Shown piece by piece: positions 11,445 to 25,900 of a stretch of DNA of 64,000 bases. The notes below the pieces were generated by a model. That model was not told where the DNA came from, ran no database searches, and saw only the letters and a list, made by a program, of their open reading frames with translations. The first letter of the stretch is position 1; each line of letters begins with the position of its first letter. This DNA comes from Streblospio benedicti (lineage: Eukaryota > Annelida > Polychaeta > Spionida > Spionidae): assembly GCA_019095985.1 (NCBI GenBank), contig CM032661.1:19677219-19741218 (forward strand), in the 5' to 3' direction. The translations under genes and the position numbers were made by a program.

Positions 11445-12304
11445 CAGGGTTCGAAATTAGCTGTGGCAATGGTAGCAAATGCTACCATAAAATGTCTGTT
11501 TGCTACTAAGATAAGGGGTCTGGTAGCAGATATTTGCTACCATGAAATTAAGCAGCTATACATTCTCAGTGGGACGCAAACATTTGCATCCTAGGTGTCC
11601 TCAGGGGACACAGTGAAAATCAGACCAATGTTTATGTCACAGCAAACAGCCATCTGACCACAGCTCACAGCCAGCACATGTAAATATACAGCTTGCATCT
11701 AAATCAAGCATGATGCACTGCTGATTTATCCAGTTGTGAGTCTTATTACTATAGGTCATATTTATCTATTCACACCAAAAGTAGGGAGAAGGGCATTTAT
11801 GTCCATGTAATGAATGGACTTGTGTTAATCCCCTAATGTTATGAAAATAGTTAGGTCTCATATAGTATACATCATTGCACATTGTCACATACAAATTACA
11901 AATGAGTATAGATCAGTTGCTAATCATTCATCTATTATGATTAGCATTTGGTGGATTAAGTTGTACACTCAATATTATAGTTGACACCTAGAAATAATTC
12001 TGCTTTTTCAAACATAATATCATGTTATGGATATGTGCAAGTGATAATACAATAAAAACCATGTCTTTGATCTAATTTGATCATTATTTGCTTATATATT
12101 CAACTGACTTTAAGTTATTTTACCTCTTGATGAGATGATGTTAAAGACTGATTAGTGTTCGATAATATTGGCATATGTAACCAGTGTTTGAAGCAATTTT
12201 CTCTGTATTTTACAGTTTGCTTCCAAGTCTGACTGTTTTGCTACCAATTTGAAAACCCGGTAGCAAAGTTTTGCTACCTTCTAAAAAAGTTATTTCGAAC
12301 CCTG
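11445..12304. mobile_element. Non-autonomous hAT-like DNA transposon (860 bp)
   Basis: Both ends read CAGGGTTCGAAAT inward: left from 11445, right as the reverse complement ending at 12304. The ends continue as imperfect inverted repeats rich in GGTAGCAAA / TTTGCTACC. The element is flanked on each side by the 5-bp direct repeat GGATG (11440-11444 and 12305-12309). CAGGG-type termini are characteristic of hAT elements. Those usually make 8-bp target duplications, so a 5-bp one is a notable variant. No transposase frame remains. Confidence 0.75.
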
Positions 12305-12599
12305 GGATGGCATTTCAGAATATTAAGATTCGAGTGCGCAAGCATCGTATTTTGGCAACAAACTTGGGCTAAAATGTGCATTTTGCGAGAGATAACAAGC
12401 CGAGCGCACCTGCCACTTCCAGGAATGGACCGAACTTCAAAGAGATCACACACTGCTGCGGGCGTAACTGTGTAACGACTAACGTAAAATACTGCCAAAA
12501 CCCCGATCTTAAAATAACATTGCAGGGGTAGAGTGTGGTCTCGGCCTGTATTGCAATTGTGTACTTTTAATCTTGCATGCATGCATGCATGTAATGCAA

Positions 12600-12738
12600 A
12601 TTCATTCTGCTGTTTTCCCCTCAAATTCATAAAGTTATTAATTGTAAAATATACATCATTTCAGTATATTATTTATAAAATTGCCCATATGTCACGTTGT
12701 TCTAGCGACGCAGTGTTCTTTGAACACTTTTGATCTAG
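12600..12738 (+). repeat. Dispersed repeat, copy 1 of 2
   Basis: This stretch (ending in TCTAGCGACGCAGTGTTCTT and a GAACACTTTTGATC tail) reappears as a diverged reverse complement at 49253-49385, directly after a LINE copy. The 139-bp match defines a dispersed element of unknown class. Confidence 0.7.
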
Positions 12739-12739
12739 T

Positions 12740-14160
12740 TCAGTCTTGTGTTCTTTATATGTGATGTAAGCTTTAATGTGATATATATTGTGAGAATTGC
12801 ATTTATTAAATGTGCTTGTTAGTATTCTAAAAATAATATGTTCCATTTTGTTTAATATTTCACAAATTTTAATATGTTGAAAATATATTAATCATTTATG
12901 CCTTGGCTCATCATATTTATTAGAACAAGTGAGATTATGTTGTTCTTCTATAATGCTATTTTTATCACATATAAATGTATGTTGAACCTAAATTGAAACC
13001 TAAATTGAAACAACATATTGCTCCTTTTAAGTATAAACATTTTATTTTGTTTACGTACACAATTATATTGTTAACAAGTAGTTATCATTGTTGAAGTTTT
13101 TTTCATAAATAATTATTCAACGTATACGGTTAATAGGACACTGGGTTAAACCATTTTATACACTACCAAATAATGTTATACAGAACAGTGCAATTATTCA
13201 AAAGTATTAGACCGGCATCATGTAAACCAATGAGAATTTTAAAAACTAGATCAGCAAACGTTCAAGTAACGTATGAATTTCCCACATGGGTGTGAATGAC
13301 TTGCCATGAACAGACAGCGTGAGCATAACACGTCTAATAAATGTCAACCAATCTAAAATGATTCCCATGATACATTTTTTTCCAATTTAAAAAATATATA
13401 TATATTTTTTTAATTTTATCAAAGTGTAGCTATTGGTGGTTCACATATATTTCGGCATATAAGAAAAATTGAGTTTACTCATTTCTGAATTCTACCACAG
13501 TAATAATGTATAGTTATCCAGAATCTATGTTTTTCAACCTGTATATAGGTGTGCAACATGAATCTTCGACCATTATGATACCTTTGTTATTTTTATGTTT
13601 ATTTTTACTAAGGCAATTTTCCTTATAAAGAATACTGCATGCCGTGTTGCCGTGACGTACATAGAAGACATGCAAGCGGGTCTCGTGTACTGAATGTTGG
13701 ATATGTAAAGCAAAAACGCAATATAATATACCAAAATATATGTGAGCAACCAGTAGTTCTAGATGTCAGAAAAAATTTGTCACATTTTCAAAAAAATTTG
13801 TGGGAAATCCCCAAAAAAAACACTTGCTAGAAGGGGGTGTCCCCCCGCTCGCATTCACCCCCGTGGCACCTAACGGCACCGCATACTCGGCTTCGCCAAG
13901 TACATTGACACATCATCCTATACCATTTCACGTTTTGGCTGTCGAAAGCTTCGTCGTACAAGTCATTCGTTTGGGGTATAACGGCGGTACCATCATGTTT
14001 AAAACTAGATAACTATATGTAAAACAGCATAAGGAATCATCGTGCACAATTTATTTTAGTGTTACGTTTTTATTTTAAGAGAATATAAAAGAAGTTTCAT
14101 TTTGAGAGCATATCAATCTGCACTCACTGCAGCCATTTTTATGCGCATAGGAGTAAATGA
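12740..14160. other. AT-rich non-coding stretch
   Basis: No gene seen. It includes a short TA microsatellite near 13395 and, at 13800-13920, a GC-rich block (GGGGGTGTCCCCCCGCTCGC) that looks like a piece of a dispersed repeat. Confidence 0.5.
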
Positions 14161-14760
14161 ACAAGAGGACCATAAGGGTCCTAATATCGCTCACCTGCAT
14201 GTGTAAATTTGGCTTTAAAATTAAGTGAGAGGTGCCCTGGTGAATGATGAAACAGGTTCAGGAAGCAAATTTAGTGTTAAAAATATAAGAGGACCACCTC
14301 TCTATAGTTGATAGCAGTATCATAGGCATTAGGACGTTATGACAATTTTTTTTAAATTATTTCTCAGTGTTATTATGGGGAGGGTACACCCCAACCCCCC
14401 CATTTTTTAATTTATAAGGCCTAGGGCCTACCCCCCAGGCACTCTCAACTAAACCCAACTCCTGGGGGGCAAAGCCTCCCACACACCCGAAAATATAAGA
14501 AGACCACCTCTATAGTTGATAGCAGTATTATAGGCAGGAGGACGTTATGATAATTTTTTTAAATTATTTCTCAATGTTATTTTGAGGAGGGTACCCCCCG
14601 AACCCACCGTTTTTTATTTCATAAGGGCGAGGGCCTACCCCCCAGATGCTCCACGGGCACCCTCAACTAAACCCAACTCATGGGGGGCAAAGCCACCCAC
14701 ACACCCCACCGGGTGTTACACGTTTTATGTTGAGTCGCCCAGGAGGAATTTTACACCAAA
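14161..14760 (+). mobile_element. Non-autonomous repeat element with an internal dimer
   Basis: It starts with the phrase AGGGTCCTAATATCGCTCACC, which also opens the element at 18907. It contains two tandem units of about 210 and 225 bp (14281-14490 and 14491-14715), each with GACCACCTCTATAGTTGATAG, a CCCCCC-rich centre and a CCCAACTC...GGGGGGCAAAGCC end. The units differ at many positions, so the duplication is old. No coding capacity. Confidence 0.6.
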
Positions 14761-15099
14761 TCATGAATGAAAGTTTTACTATGCTGCTCTGATTGGCTAT
14801 GCGACGTGATTGACAGCTCAGGTCACCTCGAAATTGTTATGCAAGAAGTCCGTCTCGGCCACTTAGAGTGGAGGACTGGTGGGTGTGACATAATTTAATC
14901 AATAGACTGCTTCATTAGCACTCTCGATCATGTGACTTTGACCGTTTACAGAGTACTTTCACGCCGAGTGTGGTGCTTAACAAAAAATCATGAAAAAAGA
15001 CTAGGTTTTTGACCTTGTCTCAAGGTCAGGCTGAGCCAATAAGAATTGGACATTTAGGGGGGTGTCAGAAAGAGCACCCTCACACAGTGCATATCAGTC

Positions 15100-16100
15100 A
15101 AAAACAATCATTTCCCCCAGGTTTCACCTGTGGGAAATAATTACTCTAGTTCAAGCAAAAAATAGTGTATCCTTTAATTTTTATCTTCATATTCAGTAAT
15201 TTTTTCTAGCTCCATTACCATTAGAAAATGGTACTCCATAAAGTTGCTGTCAGAACATAAAGTCTCAGCAATTGCACTTCATTTGCAATCTAAAAATCTT
15301 CAGTCAACGGTATCAACAACCATGTACGTATAGTGTAGCGGCCATGCACATACAAAAATGGACACTTTCAGCTTTTCTTTTTTGGAATGCATCTTGGGAA
15401 TCAAGTCCATATATAGTAAACTATTTTAAAATGGGATTCAAGAGGTACAGATTCATCAAAAAAATTTACAACATAATGTGAACGAGATGTACATGTACAT
15501 ATATTACAAGAGGAATAAGCAATTATGCCAATTAACCAATGCAGTATTTAAACGTATCTACAGGTAAAGTAATTACTGACGCCTAATATTTGGTTACTGA
15601 GCTACACCCCCCCCCCCAACAGAATCTTGAATGTTATAATAAATACATTGTAGCAGTAGTCCAAATGCGGTTTCAGGGTGGGTTTATCCTTGCACATTAG
15701 CCTTTAGGCAATCAGATCATCAGATAAATAAATGTTCTTTTCAATCACACCGTATATATTTAGTAGCAAAGTCCGACAGTTAACAAGCACAGAAGAATCC
15801 CACTATCCCTTATGCAAGAGCTCAGTGAATTATCCTCATGTCCCCAAAAGGCAAACACATCAGCAGATGTGATCTTGTAAAAAAAATTTTTTTTTCAATG
15901 GGGCTTTGAAAAAGCTAATTACTCATTAGTGCAAAAGAACAAAATAAAAAAAAGTAGAATTGTGATTTCAAAGTTTAAGAAATAGCTGCTATGCATTGCA
16001 TTGAGATATTAATGAAGATTATAGTGCCAACCCTTTTGATAGGGATCAAGATCATATTTTTTGGGAAACATAACATCTCCCTAAAGCTGGTAGTAGCTGG
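15100..16100. other. Non-coding stretch, nothing recognised
   Basis: Apart from short homopolymer runs (C run near 15606) I see no gene or defined repeat here. Confidence 0.5.
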
Positions 16101-16104
16101 TAGC

Positions 16105-16195
16105 TAGTGTTAAGTAATTTATTTATATTTATTTGTCTAAGCACCTTAGAACACTTAGAATAAGGCGCTCTATAAGTCATATTATTATTATTAAT
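16105..16195 (+). repeat. LINE/SINE 3'-tail-like fragment
   Basis: AATAAGGCGCTCTATAAGTC followed by ATTATTATT resembles the conserved 3' tail of L2/CR1-related LINEs and the SINEs that borrow it. Only the tail is recognisable. Confidence 0.5.
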
Positions 16196-16919
16196 GGCAA
16201 TATCTGTCTATTTTGTAGGAAAAAATATATCACATTCCTGTTATCACATATCTTTAGATTTCAATACACTGGTTTATGAAATAAATTGTGACAAATTAGG
16301 AAATTCCAGTATGGCATCACAACATAAAAACATGGATATTTGTTTACAGTAAATATCTTCAACAAAGGAGGAGTGAACAATAGAAAATCTGAATAACGGA
16401 AAGTTTTCTTGCGCATTATCTTTTAATAATGTAAGTAAATTATGGAGTAAACAACGGCAATCCTCTATAATGACTGCAAACTGGGTTCCGTTGTCGAGGA
16501 TATTCACTGTACAATATTAGCTCTTCAAATGTACATTGCATTGCTTTCATAACTGCATTACATTAAAATAAACATTCATCCAAAAGCTTGCTAAATTGAT
16601 GAGATCTTGCAACAAAAATATCTTTCAAATATGACTGTATTATTCTAATACTTCACATATACACAATAATTGTTGTATTCATAAATGTCCGTCATTTGAA
16701 AATCAGCAATTATGTGTTACAAAATTTCAGAAAAGATCAAAACTTGACTATCATTTTTATGGCAAACTTATAAAATTTCTTTGTTTGAATGAAAGTGACA
16801 ATTGAAATGGAAAAAAAAAATCATCAATCCAAATTAATCGACAGAATTTTATGAATACAATAATACTTAGTCGTTTCAATAATTGAATAGAGTATACACA
16901 TTGCCATAAAGATATACAA

Positions 16920-19900
16920 TTATTTATTCCACCCATATCTAGTAACCATTCTTTCAAATGCAACTTTAGCCTCAGTTTCATCATATGGTCTATCTATGTG
17001 AGCCCAATCTAGTGTCGCTTTGTCATCACTCATTATTTCTGCACGAATTTGCACCAGTATGCTCTGTAAATGAAAACAAAAGTAGCTTGTTTGTGTACTT
17101 CAAAATATATATAATATATATAATGTTCATATACTGTGTGCGTGTATGCACTTAACATGTTGTATAGTGGTGGAAATATGCTTGCTAGAGTGATGTGATA
17201 TTGAAAGACAGGTGGGAAAAAATTCGCAAGCATTGTACTTTGTATCAATGCTTATAACCACTACTTCCAATCATGTTATGAGGTTTGATGTAATAGCTTG
17301 AATTGTTCTTCTCAACTTCGTTCACAAATCAAACTAAAAGTTGTATAAACAAAAATATTCAAACCTTGATATTTTTCTCAAATTGGGAACAAAATTAATG
17401 GACATTAATCTGAAATATTTCAATTATTACCCTTACATAGCATATTCATTTTGGAAAGCTGTAGCTTTAAGTGTTCATGTGTAGTGAATATATTTCTTCT
17501 GCAAGCCAACGAGAACAGAGGCAAAGCTAAATGTCTTCCTTTGGAACTTATATATTAATTGAATTTCATAGTTACCTCAATTTCATTCGTAGGAATCCAT
17601 CCAGACCTCGTTAACAATTCCATACAAATGCTTCCTCCAACAGTTACATGACCTGCCATATACATAAAAATATCTGATATGGAAACTTCAGAGAAAAATA
17701 TTTACATTTAAGAATAAGTATGATAAGAATAGTTTATAATTCAGTATAAATAGCATGTGAAATAAGAAACATGCCATAGAACAGAAAACTATGTACAATT
17801 ATGTGTGTGTGCAAAAAGTAACCATTAAAATAGGTCATTTAACCACTTTTCCACAATTTTGCTATCATGAAAATTCTGTGACTCGACAATGTTACATACT
17901 AACACATTTTGACTAGAAAAAATACGAAAAAAATAAGCTACCATATGATTTTCTAAGTATTATTTGCACAGAATCTATACCGTGCTGCAACATAAACTTA
18001 GATATATCCTACTTGTTATGTATCAGAAATAATTGTCGAAAGATTCGTTTGTATGCACTATGAGGTTTTATAAATTGGTATTTAGGAAAATTGCACCACA
18101 AATTGTGATAAGCAATAAATTTAACATTACACAATCACCTGTGCCTACTTTGTAGAGGATATTTGAAGGGAAAAGATAAAGAATATGAGATAAAGCATAA
18201 TTCTTAATCGATGTAACAAAATTTGACTGTACATTGTACTTGCAATTATTCAAGAGAAATAATCTTTTTTACCTGTTAAGAATTTGAAGCGAGGTGTTAA
18301 AACTCTTACAAAGGGTGGTGCCATTGGATAAGTACTTGGGAACTTCATTTCCATGCTTACAACAGGCTAGGGGAATAAATGAACAAGATAACTTCTTTTG
18401 GTTTAACATGCATCCATGCATATACCTGGTAAATAATTTTTGTAAGTTGTAAAGGCAAACATGCTTTAACTTTGTTTTAAATCAAAATATCAAAATCATT
18501 TCAAAACATGCTTACCTCTGTTTTAAATTTTTGAGCATAGCTTAGCAAGTCTTTACCCAGCTTTGTGTCTTTAGGAAAGTCTGTCAATTTGACATCCTAA
18601 AATACCACATTTCATTTTATATACTATGTAAAAACAATAAATTCTCATCTAGAATGGAATATTTCTATTATCAATGATTTCTTAGAATCTGGATTCATCA
18701 TTAGAATGTACAAACCTACATATACCCAGATCATTTTACTCACATAAAAGTTCTAACTATGATAAAAAATTATTATTTGTGATTAAAACTTTGTAATAAA
18801 TGATGTAATAATCTATAAACATTTATTTAATATCTGATTTAAAACAACGATTTGATTTGAAATAACACTCGCAATTTTACAAAATTAGCTTTGGTGAAAT
18901 GTATTACACAAACAATCGGACCATGACGGTCCTATTTCGCTCACCTGTTACTATTTTATCTACTTGCATATTACATTAGGTTTGTCATGTAATGCATATT
19001 GATGCTTCAAGTACACCAATTCATCCTATGGTTTAAATAACATAACAAACCAAACAATTCTACGCTAAAAGATGTCCAATCCAAGAGGGAACGTAAGTTC
19101 AATACTATGATTAGTGACCCTAATTCACCTCTTGCACTGTCTAACCCATGCACAATTTTGATTCAGAAAAAAATAACCTGATGTTATCAATGCGGAAATA
19201 GTCAATAATTTCTGATACGTTCAACACCCCTCAGGGACATGATTCAAGAAAGAAATATAATCATACATGCACTCAACCTGTGTGTATGTTTGGGGGAAAT
19301 CAAACAAAAAATGAAGCAGCTTTTTTTCATAAATAACTACGAACTGACCATGGGGCATAGTCAATTTCCCAACCCGGGGGCATGATTCAAGAATAGAATA
19401 TAATAACCATATAGTCATACATGTTGTCTGTAAATTTGGTGAAAATCAAATGAAAAATGAAGCATGTATATAGATCATACAAAATTTTTGTTGACTGACC
19501 CCTGAGAAGGGGTCAATTTTCCATCCAGAGGGATGATTCAAATATGGAATGTTGAGCATATAGACACATATTGTGTGTGTAAGTTTGATGAAAATCAAAT
19601 GAAATGAAGAAACCATAGTCCATGTGTAGTTTATAAAAAAATTTGTTGATGGATCCCTGGGTCATGAATCGAATATGGAACGATGATCATAAAATGGCTA
19701 TACAACTTGCGTATAAGTTTGGTGAAAAGTCAAGTGAAGAATGAAGAAACTATATATGCGAATATGAATTGCGAACGGACGGACAACAGACGAAAGGTGA
19801 TCACAATAACACACCTTGTCATATGATATTAAAAGTGAGCTCAAAATCAGTTGAAGTTGTCTAATGAAAGTTTCTCTTATAATTTTCTTTCTTTTTTAAA

Positions 19901-22857
19901 TTGCCTATTTCACATAATTTTCAATTTAAAAGGTTATGTGTAATAATGTGCTAACTACCCAAACAAACAAATTGTCATCACGAGGTCCGCCAGTAACACC
20001 AAATTTTCCAGATGATGATTTCACAGATTTGAGATCTATAAAAATAAAAACAGCATTATTCAACCTAACACATGCACTTTAAAAATAATCTTGCTTTAAA
20101 TTATACTGCTTTTCCATTTTTACATGATACAAAATAATGTCACTATGAATGACATATCTTAACCCATAGTCGAAATATTTCATTTATGTAAATTTTCATT
20201 AATTCAATTGTCCATAAATTGTTGCACCTTTAAGCAGACGGTGGACAGCTGTTGAGGAACCATCACCAGTGAAGAACCTATCAGCTGAAATGTCTTCTTC
20301 ACTGAAACAATAAACATCTATGTATACATACAAGCTGTAAAATCATTTACAACAGCATTGAGATTTTCAGAGGAAAAAACGAAAACAAAAAACACACACA
20401 CCAAGATCTGAGTAGGGGGAAACATGCATGCTATCATTCTGTGCAAAAATCACCGCCAATAACCCACGCTGATTGGTCGAACAGCGTGCTCAATTATACG
20501 ATTGACTGCACGCGCAGAGACCACTACTATGGCACTAGTCTAAACTAGACTAGTACCATCACATTTTCTATACAGCAGCTGACGTCGCGTGGTCAAAATG
20601 GCAATGAGAACGTTATGATATGATTTATTTTAAAATAAAAACGAATCAGACACTCGTTTAGTGTGGATTTTAGTCATGATAGAATGGTATTTGACCACTC
20701 CATTGTTGTGTCAATCGTGAAATTGACGTCAGACGTCAGCATGCTCAATTTCACGATTGACACTCCAATGTCGTTGTCAAATCCTACATCACACTTTCAA
20801 TTGTGCTTGTATATTCAATGTTTAAAGTAACAGACCTGCTATGAAGTTTAGTAGATGTGTCGTTGATTGCATCTTCATCTTCTTCTTCATAATAGCCTGC
20901 ATCATCTTCATAGCCATCATCATCTTCATCCATGTCATCATCTTCACCAGATTCTGCTGTTGCTCCTAGCATCTATACATGAAGAAAATTATTTAATATT
21001 TATATATTTTTTCTTCAATTTCAAAATATGAAGACTAAAAATAAAAGATTTTATGGTACATAGCTTGTGGTCTTACGTTGTCATTATTTTCTTTCATTTT
21101 TGCATGATAAGAAAATAGTAACAACAACAATATATGGAGTTTAAGAAACACATCCACTATATATCAAACTATAATTGAAGTAGATGGGGTTGTTGTCATT
21201 CCAACACGCATTTTCAAACTGACACCCTTGTAATTTTACATATCAACAATCTTGTAGATCAAAGCATTTAAGTAAGTGGCAATTGGAAGCATATCAACTT
21301 CAATTGCATTTATTACCACTGAGCATTGTTTTGGTTTTAAGTTCTAATTGAAAAGATCACTTGTATTTTCACCATTTTAGCCAGAGAAATAAAGTTTTTT
21401 GTAAATTAAAATTAAAATTGAGGTGGTCTATTTCGAGATGAAAAGCTTATTCAAAATAAAAATAAAAGAATTTATATTGTGTTCGTCAAACTTTAAACTC
21501 AGTGGTAAGAAAGATAATTAAAACTGTCTAGTCTAAAAACGTGTGTAGGAATTGATGCTCCAGTTTCTTGTAAATAATGTAAAATCAATGATTTTATTAC
21601 TCCTTTGAATCCAAGAAATAGCTTACAAAGTAAAAATTATAGTTTTAAAATAAGTAATAAGAAAGCACCTACAGGTTTCAATGCTTTATATGTTTTGTCA
21701 AGTATATCCTCAATGGTTTTTGCTTTACAAGATCCAACAAAATCAATGACATCTTGCAGACGAGCAATTACAGCATCGTTTTCACTCCAGATAGTCTGTG
21801 AACACAACAAAGGAAACCAAATATGAATGTAATTTGCAAATGAACTTTTAAGTATATGTGATATTGAATGGACTTTTAAAATTGACCAGAGTTAGATACA
21901 GGTACTGTCATTTCGATATAAAACAAACCTGACAAATGTTGGCTTGTTTAGGCTACTAACTGTAGGCTAAGGAGCCGACATAGTAGACATCCACTCTCTA
22001 ACCAGCAGGCTAACATCAGCTCATAAGTGCAATCACTTGTATTGGACAGTGGGCGGGCCAAAGTCAGAGCACCAGCGATTGAGGCAGGCTGGACAGCTGC
22101 ATCTTCCCCTGAGAAGGTGGTCATTAGAACACAACCAACCACCATACCCCCCCCCCCCAAACCATCACCACCTCAGCCCAACATGAGCACACACAGCCTT
22201 TTTGCACCCCTCCACAATATAGGTGACTGTACTGTGACGTGCAACGTACGTTTGACTTACACAAACGTTTAACGTATTACATATGTTTAAAAAATCATGG
22301 TGCTGTAAGCAGCATAACGAACATTTCTGAAAAAAAATTTTTTTTTTGTTTTTATCATTAAAACCAATTCATTTGGTATGAAATGTAGACATTATAACGA
22401 CCACCAAGTTGTCCTGATTGTACATACATAATTTGGAGTGTACGTCTTCTGGTTAAAAAGCCTTTTGTGATAAAAAAAATCGCTTCTTCCTTTATATATA
22501 TAGATGCAAACATAATTTTAAAAATTAAAATAAAATCTAATATAATGCACTCAGTGCAGATGGGTAACAGTAAGAAATTCTTTCTAAAATTGATAAAAAA
22601 AAGTTCTATACTAGATGCGGTCGGTCTTTTTTTAACAGACACCCACGTAATTTTGTGATGTATCTGTTTAAAAACATGCGTCGAAATTACAGTGCCTGCA
22701 AGAGTTCTGTTCTATTTTATAGTCTGTCTTGTCAACTTTTAAAGCTGTGATGTAATATGTTCCATTTGAACTAATAATGTATTTTTATTATGTATTTCTA
22801 TTCACATTGTTAAGTATCAAGAGCGTGAATTCTGAATGTGATACTCTAAAAATAAAC

Positions 22858-22922
<65 letters not shown>

Positions 22923-25900
22923 TATTATTATTATTATTATCTAATTCTGGTACATTTAAAAATCGATTCAAAATCACATTTGATGTTATGGCATCCAAAA
23001 TATCTAACACTGGTGTTTGCCACAATGATAAATTATGGAAACTGAAGAATATCTATTTGTATCTATGGATGCTTGTCTTCATCACAAGTTCACAACAATG
23101 GCGACATGCCTGCTTGCAGAACTTGCATCTCTTGTGGAGTAGGTTCACAAGGAATTGAGATGTGCGAAAAAATGCCGAAATGAAAGAGGAATGTGGCAAA
23201 AAAAGGAGAAAAAAAAAGAGGGATGTGAAATTTCAAGAAAGTGGGATGTGGGAGAAAATTCTGAACATTTGCGGGATGTGGGGAAAAAAGACAACAAAAA
23301 ATACTTGCAAAATGACAATCTGACCATTTTTCACCGATGGTGGAAATTAAGTGGATAATCTACCTAGAAAAGACAAGCAAAATACCTTGCACAAATCCAC
23401 GTGGAAAGGACCTAGAAATACACCCACATTTCCACCAGAAATACCCCTACATTTCCACCAGAAATACCCCAACATTTCCACCAGTAATATCCCCACATTT
23501 CCACCACAAATACATGTGTAAAAATGTTGCTGGTTACACATTATTTCCACCAAATATCCACGTGGATAAAAATGCTTCGTTTCTACATGGATTCCACCAT
23601 AAATTCCCCATTGGGCTGTTCCTACTCCACATCAACGACCTTCCGTTGAATATTAGTTCCCAGGTGCGACTGTTTGCTGATGATTGTCTGCTCTACAGGC
23701 CAATCCACTCTGCCAAATACTCACCTCAGAATTTATGCCTGAAGGCATCTTAGAGGTCTAACGTCCGCCCACCGGAGATGTCCCAGTAAACATGCATGTA
23801 TTGGCCCAGTACTGGTAACATACCGCACGATAACAGCAGTACCGTACAGTTTTGTATGTACTGGCCCTACACTGGACCAATAGCGATATGCCTTTACAGT
23901 ATTGTATGTACTGGCCCTATACTGGACCAATAGCGATATGCCTTTATAGAACTTTGAAAGGGTGATGATATATATGAAGTGTACTAATACTGGCCCGGTA
24001 TTGGTCCAGTAAACATGCATGTATTAGCCCAGTACTGTTAGCGTACTGAACAATGAAATCATTACCGTACATTTTTGTATGTACTGGGCCAATACTGGAC
24101 CACTTACTATATGCCTTTATAGAACTTTGAAAGGGTGCTGTCGATATATATGAAGTATGCTAGTACTGGCCTGGTATTGGCCCAGTAAACATGCATGTAT
24201 TGGCCCAGTACTGTTAACATACTGAACAATGAAGATATTACCGTACATTTTTGTATGTACTGGGCCAATACTGAAACACTTACTATATGCCTTTAAAAAA
24301 CTTTGAAAGGCTGCTGTCTATATATATGAAGTATGCTAGTACTGGCCCAGTATTGGCCCATTAACAGTCTGTATCATAATGCAATCTAAAAAGGTGAGGC
24401 CATTGTGTTAAAATTTTAAAAATTGTAAACATTGTTTATGTTTGTCTGTATAATGGTGTATGGTAGATAGTCACAACACCATTTATTGTTAAAACAAGAG
24501 CAAGGGATCGTTCACAACTGACGTCACCTCATTTTTGGCCTTTTTTTTACCCCCCTCCCCCCCCTTGTCATCTTTCGTCATCTTTGCAGCACCCCCCCCC
24601 TCCTGGTAAGTGACGTCATCATTGCCTCACCCCCCACCCCCCCCCCCTCCACCCGCTGGGTGCGACATGGTTTCGCGATGAAATTAAACATTGATTTAAC
24701 TATGACGTTATAAAAATACATTTGAATATATATGTCCATAATTTAGACAAAATTTTACAAATGTATTTAGGATATTAAGCAAACATGGCAATGTGATTTC
24801 AGCTAGTAGATATATCACAACTCTCTTGACAGGTTGGAAAGTAATTCTAACTACTGTTAAATAACTACTTTTTTTTCAAAAGGTGACATCACCCATGTGC
24901 TAGACCCCCCTGTCCCACCTTTCACCATACTGAACAATGAAGACATTACCGTACATTTTTGTATGTACTGGGCCAATACTGGACCACTTACTATATGCCT
25001 TTATAGAACTTTGAAAGGGTGCTGTCGATATATATGAAGTATGCTAGTACTGGCCCGGTATTGGCCCAGTAAACATGCATGTATTGGCCCAGTACTGTTA
25101 ACATACTGAACAATGAAGATATTACCGTACATTTTTGTATGTACTGGGCCAATACTGGAACACTTACTATATGCCTTTAAAAAACTTTGAAAGGCTGCTG
25201 TCGATATATATGAAGTATGCTAGTACTGGCCCAGTATTGGCCCATTAACAGTGTATCATAATGCAATCTAAAAAAGGTGAGGCCATTGTGTTAAAATTTT
25301 AAAAATTGTAAACATTGTTTATGTTTGTCTGTATATAGGAGCCCAAGCGTGGTTCCCTCCCCAAATGACTTGTTGTATAAAACCGAATCTGCAAATCTGA
25401 CGTATTGAATTGAGCCTTTTAGGCGAGTCTGATGCGCTTAAAATTCAGATGAGTCCGATTTGAACAAAGTCAGAAGGGGAGGGAACTAGTTCTTTATATT
25501 ATCAACCAATGTCACAAATCAATGTTTCTAATATATAATGCAGTTGATGAACAGATAATCATAAATAAGCCAAGTTTCAAAACGCACATGAATACAGTAA
25601 TAGTCTACAGGCAGACTGCCGATTGGAATCTTTCGTCCTGATAACGTCAATTGGGTTGCATATCCAGGTGATTTGAATAATCCCATGGCATTTTTATAAC
25701 CATCTATTTTTGTTAGGCGTATTATAAACATACTAACAGTACATGTATATACTAAAATGACCAGAATATTCAGACCGTCAATGAAATATCTGGCTTGTTC
25801 TGGCTTGTTTTTACAATAGGTTTCCTAGAATACAGGCGACCAGCGTAAACCACAGTGCCCTTGGCGTGTTCTTTCAAACGTCAACCGTTCAAACAATAAT

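Noticed and set aside
22031-22272. 81-codon plus frame with Pro-rich stretch
   Set aside because: Produced by a C-run; no conserved features, and it lies inside a UBE2Q intron.
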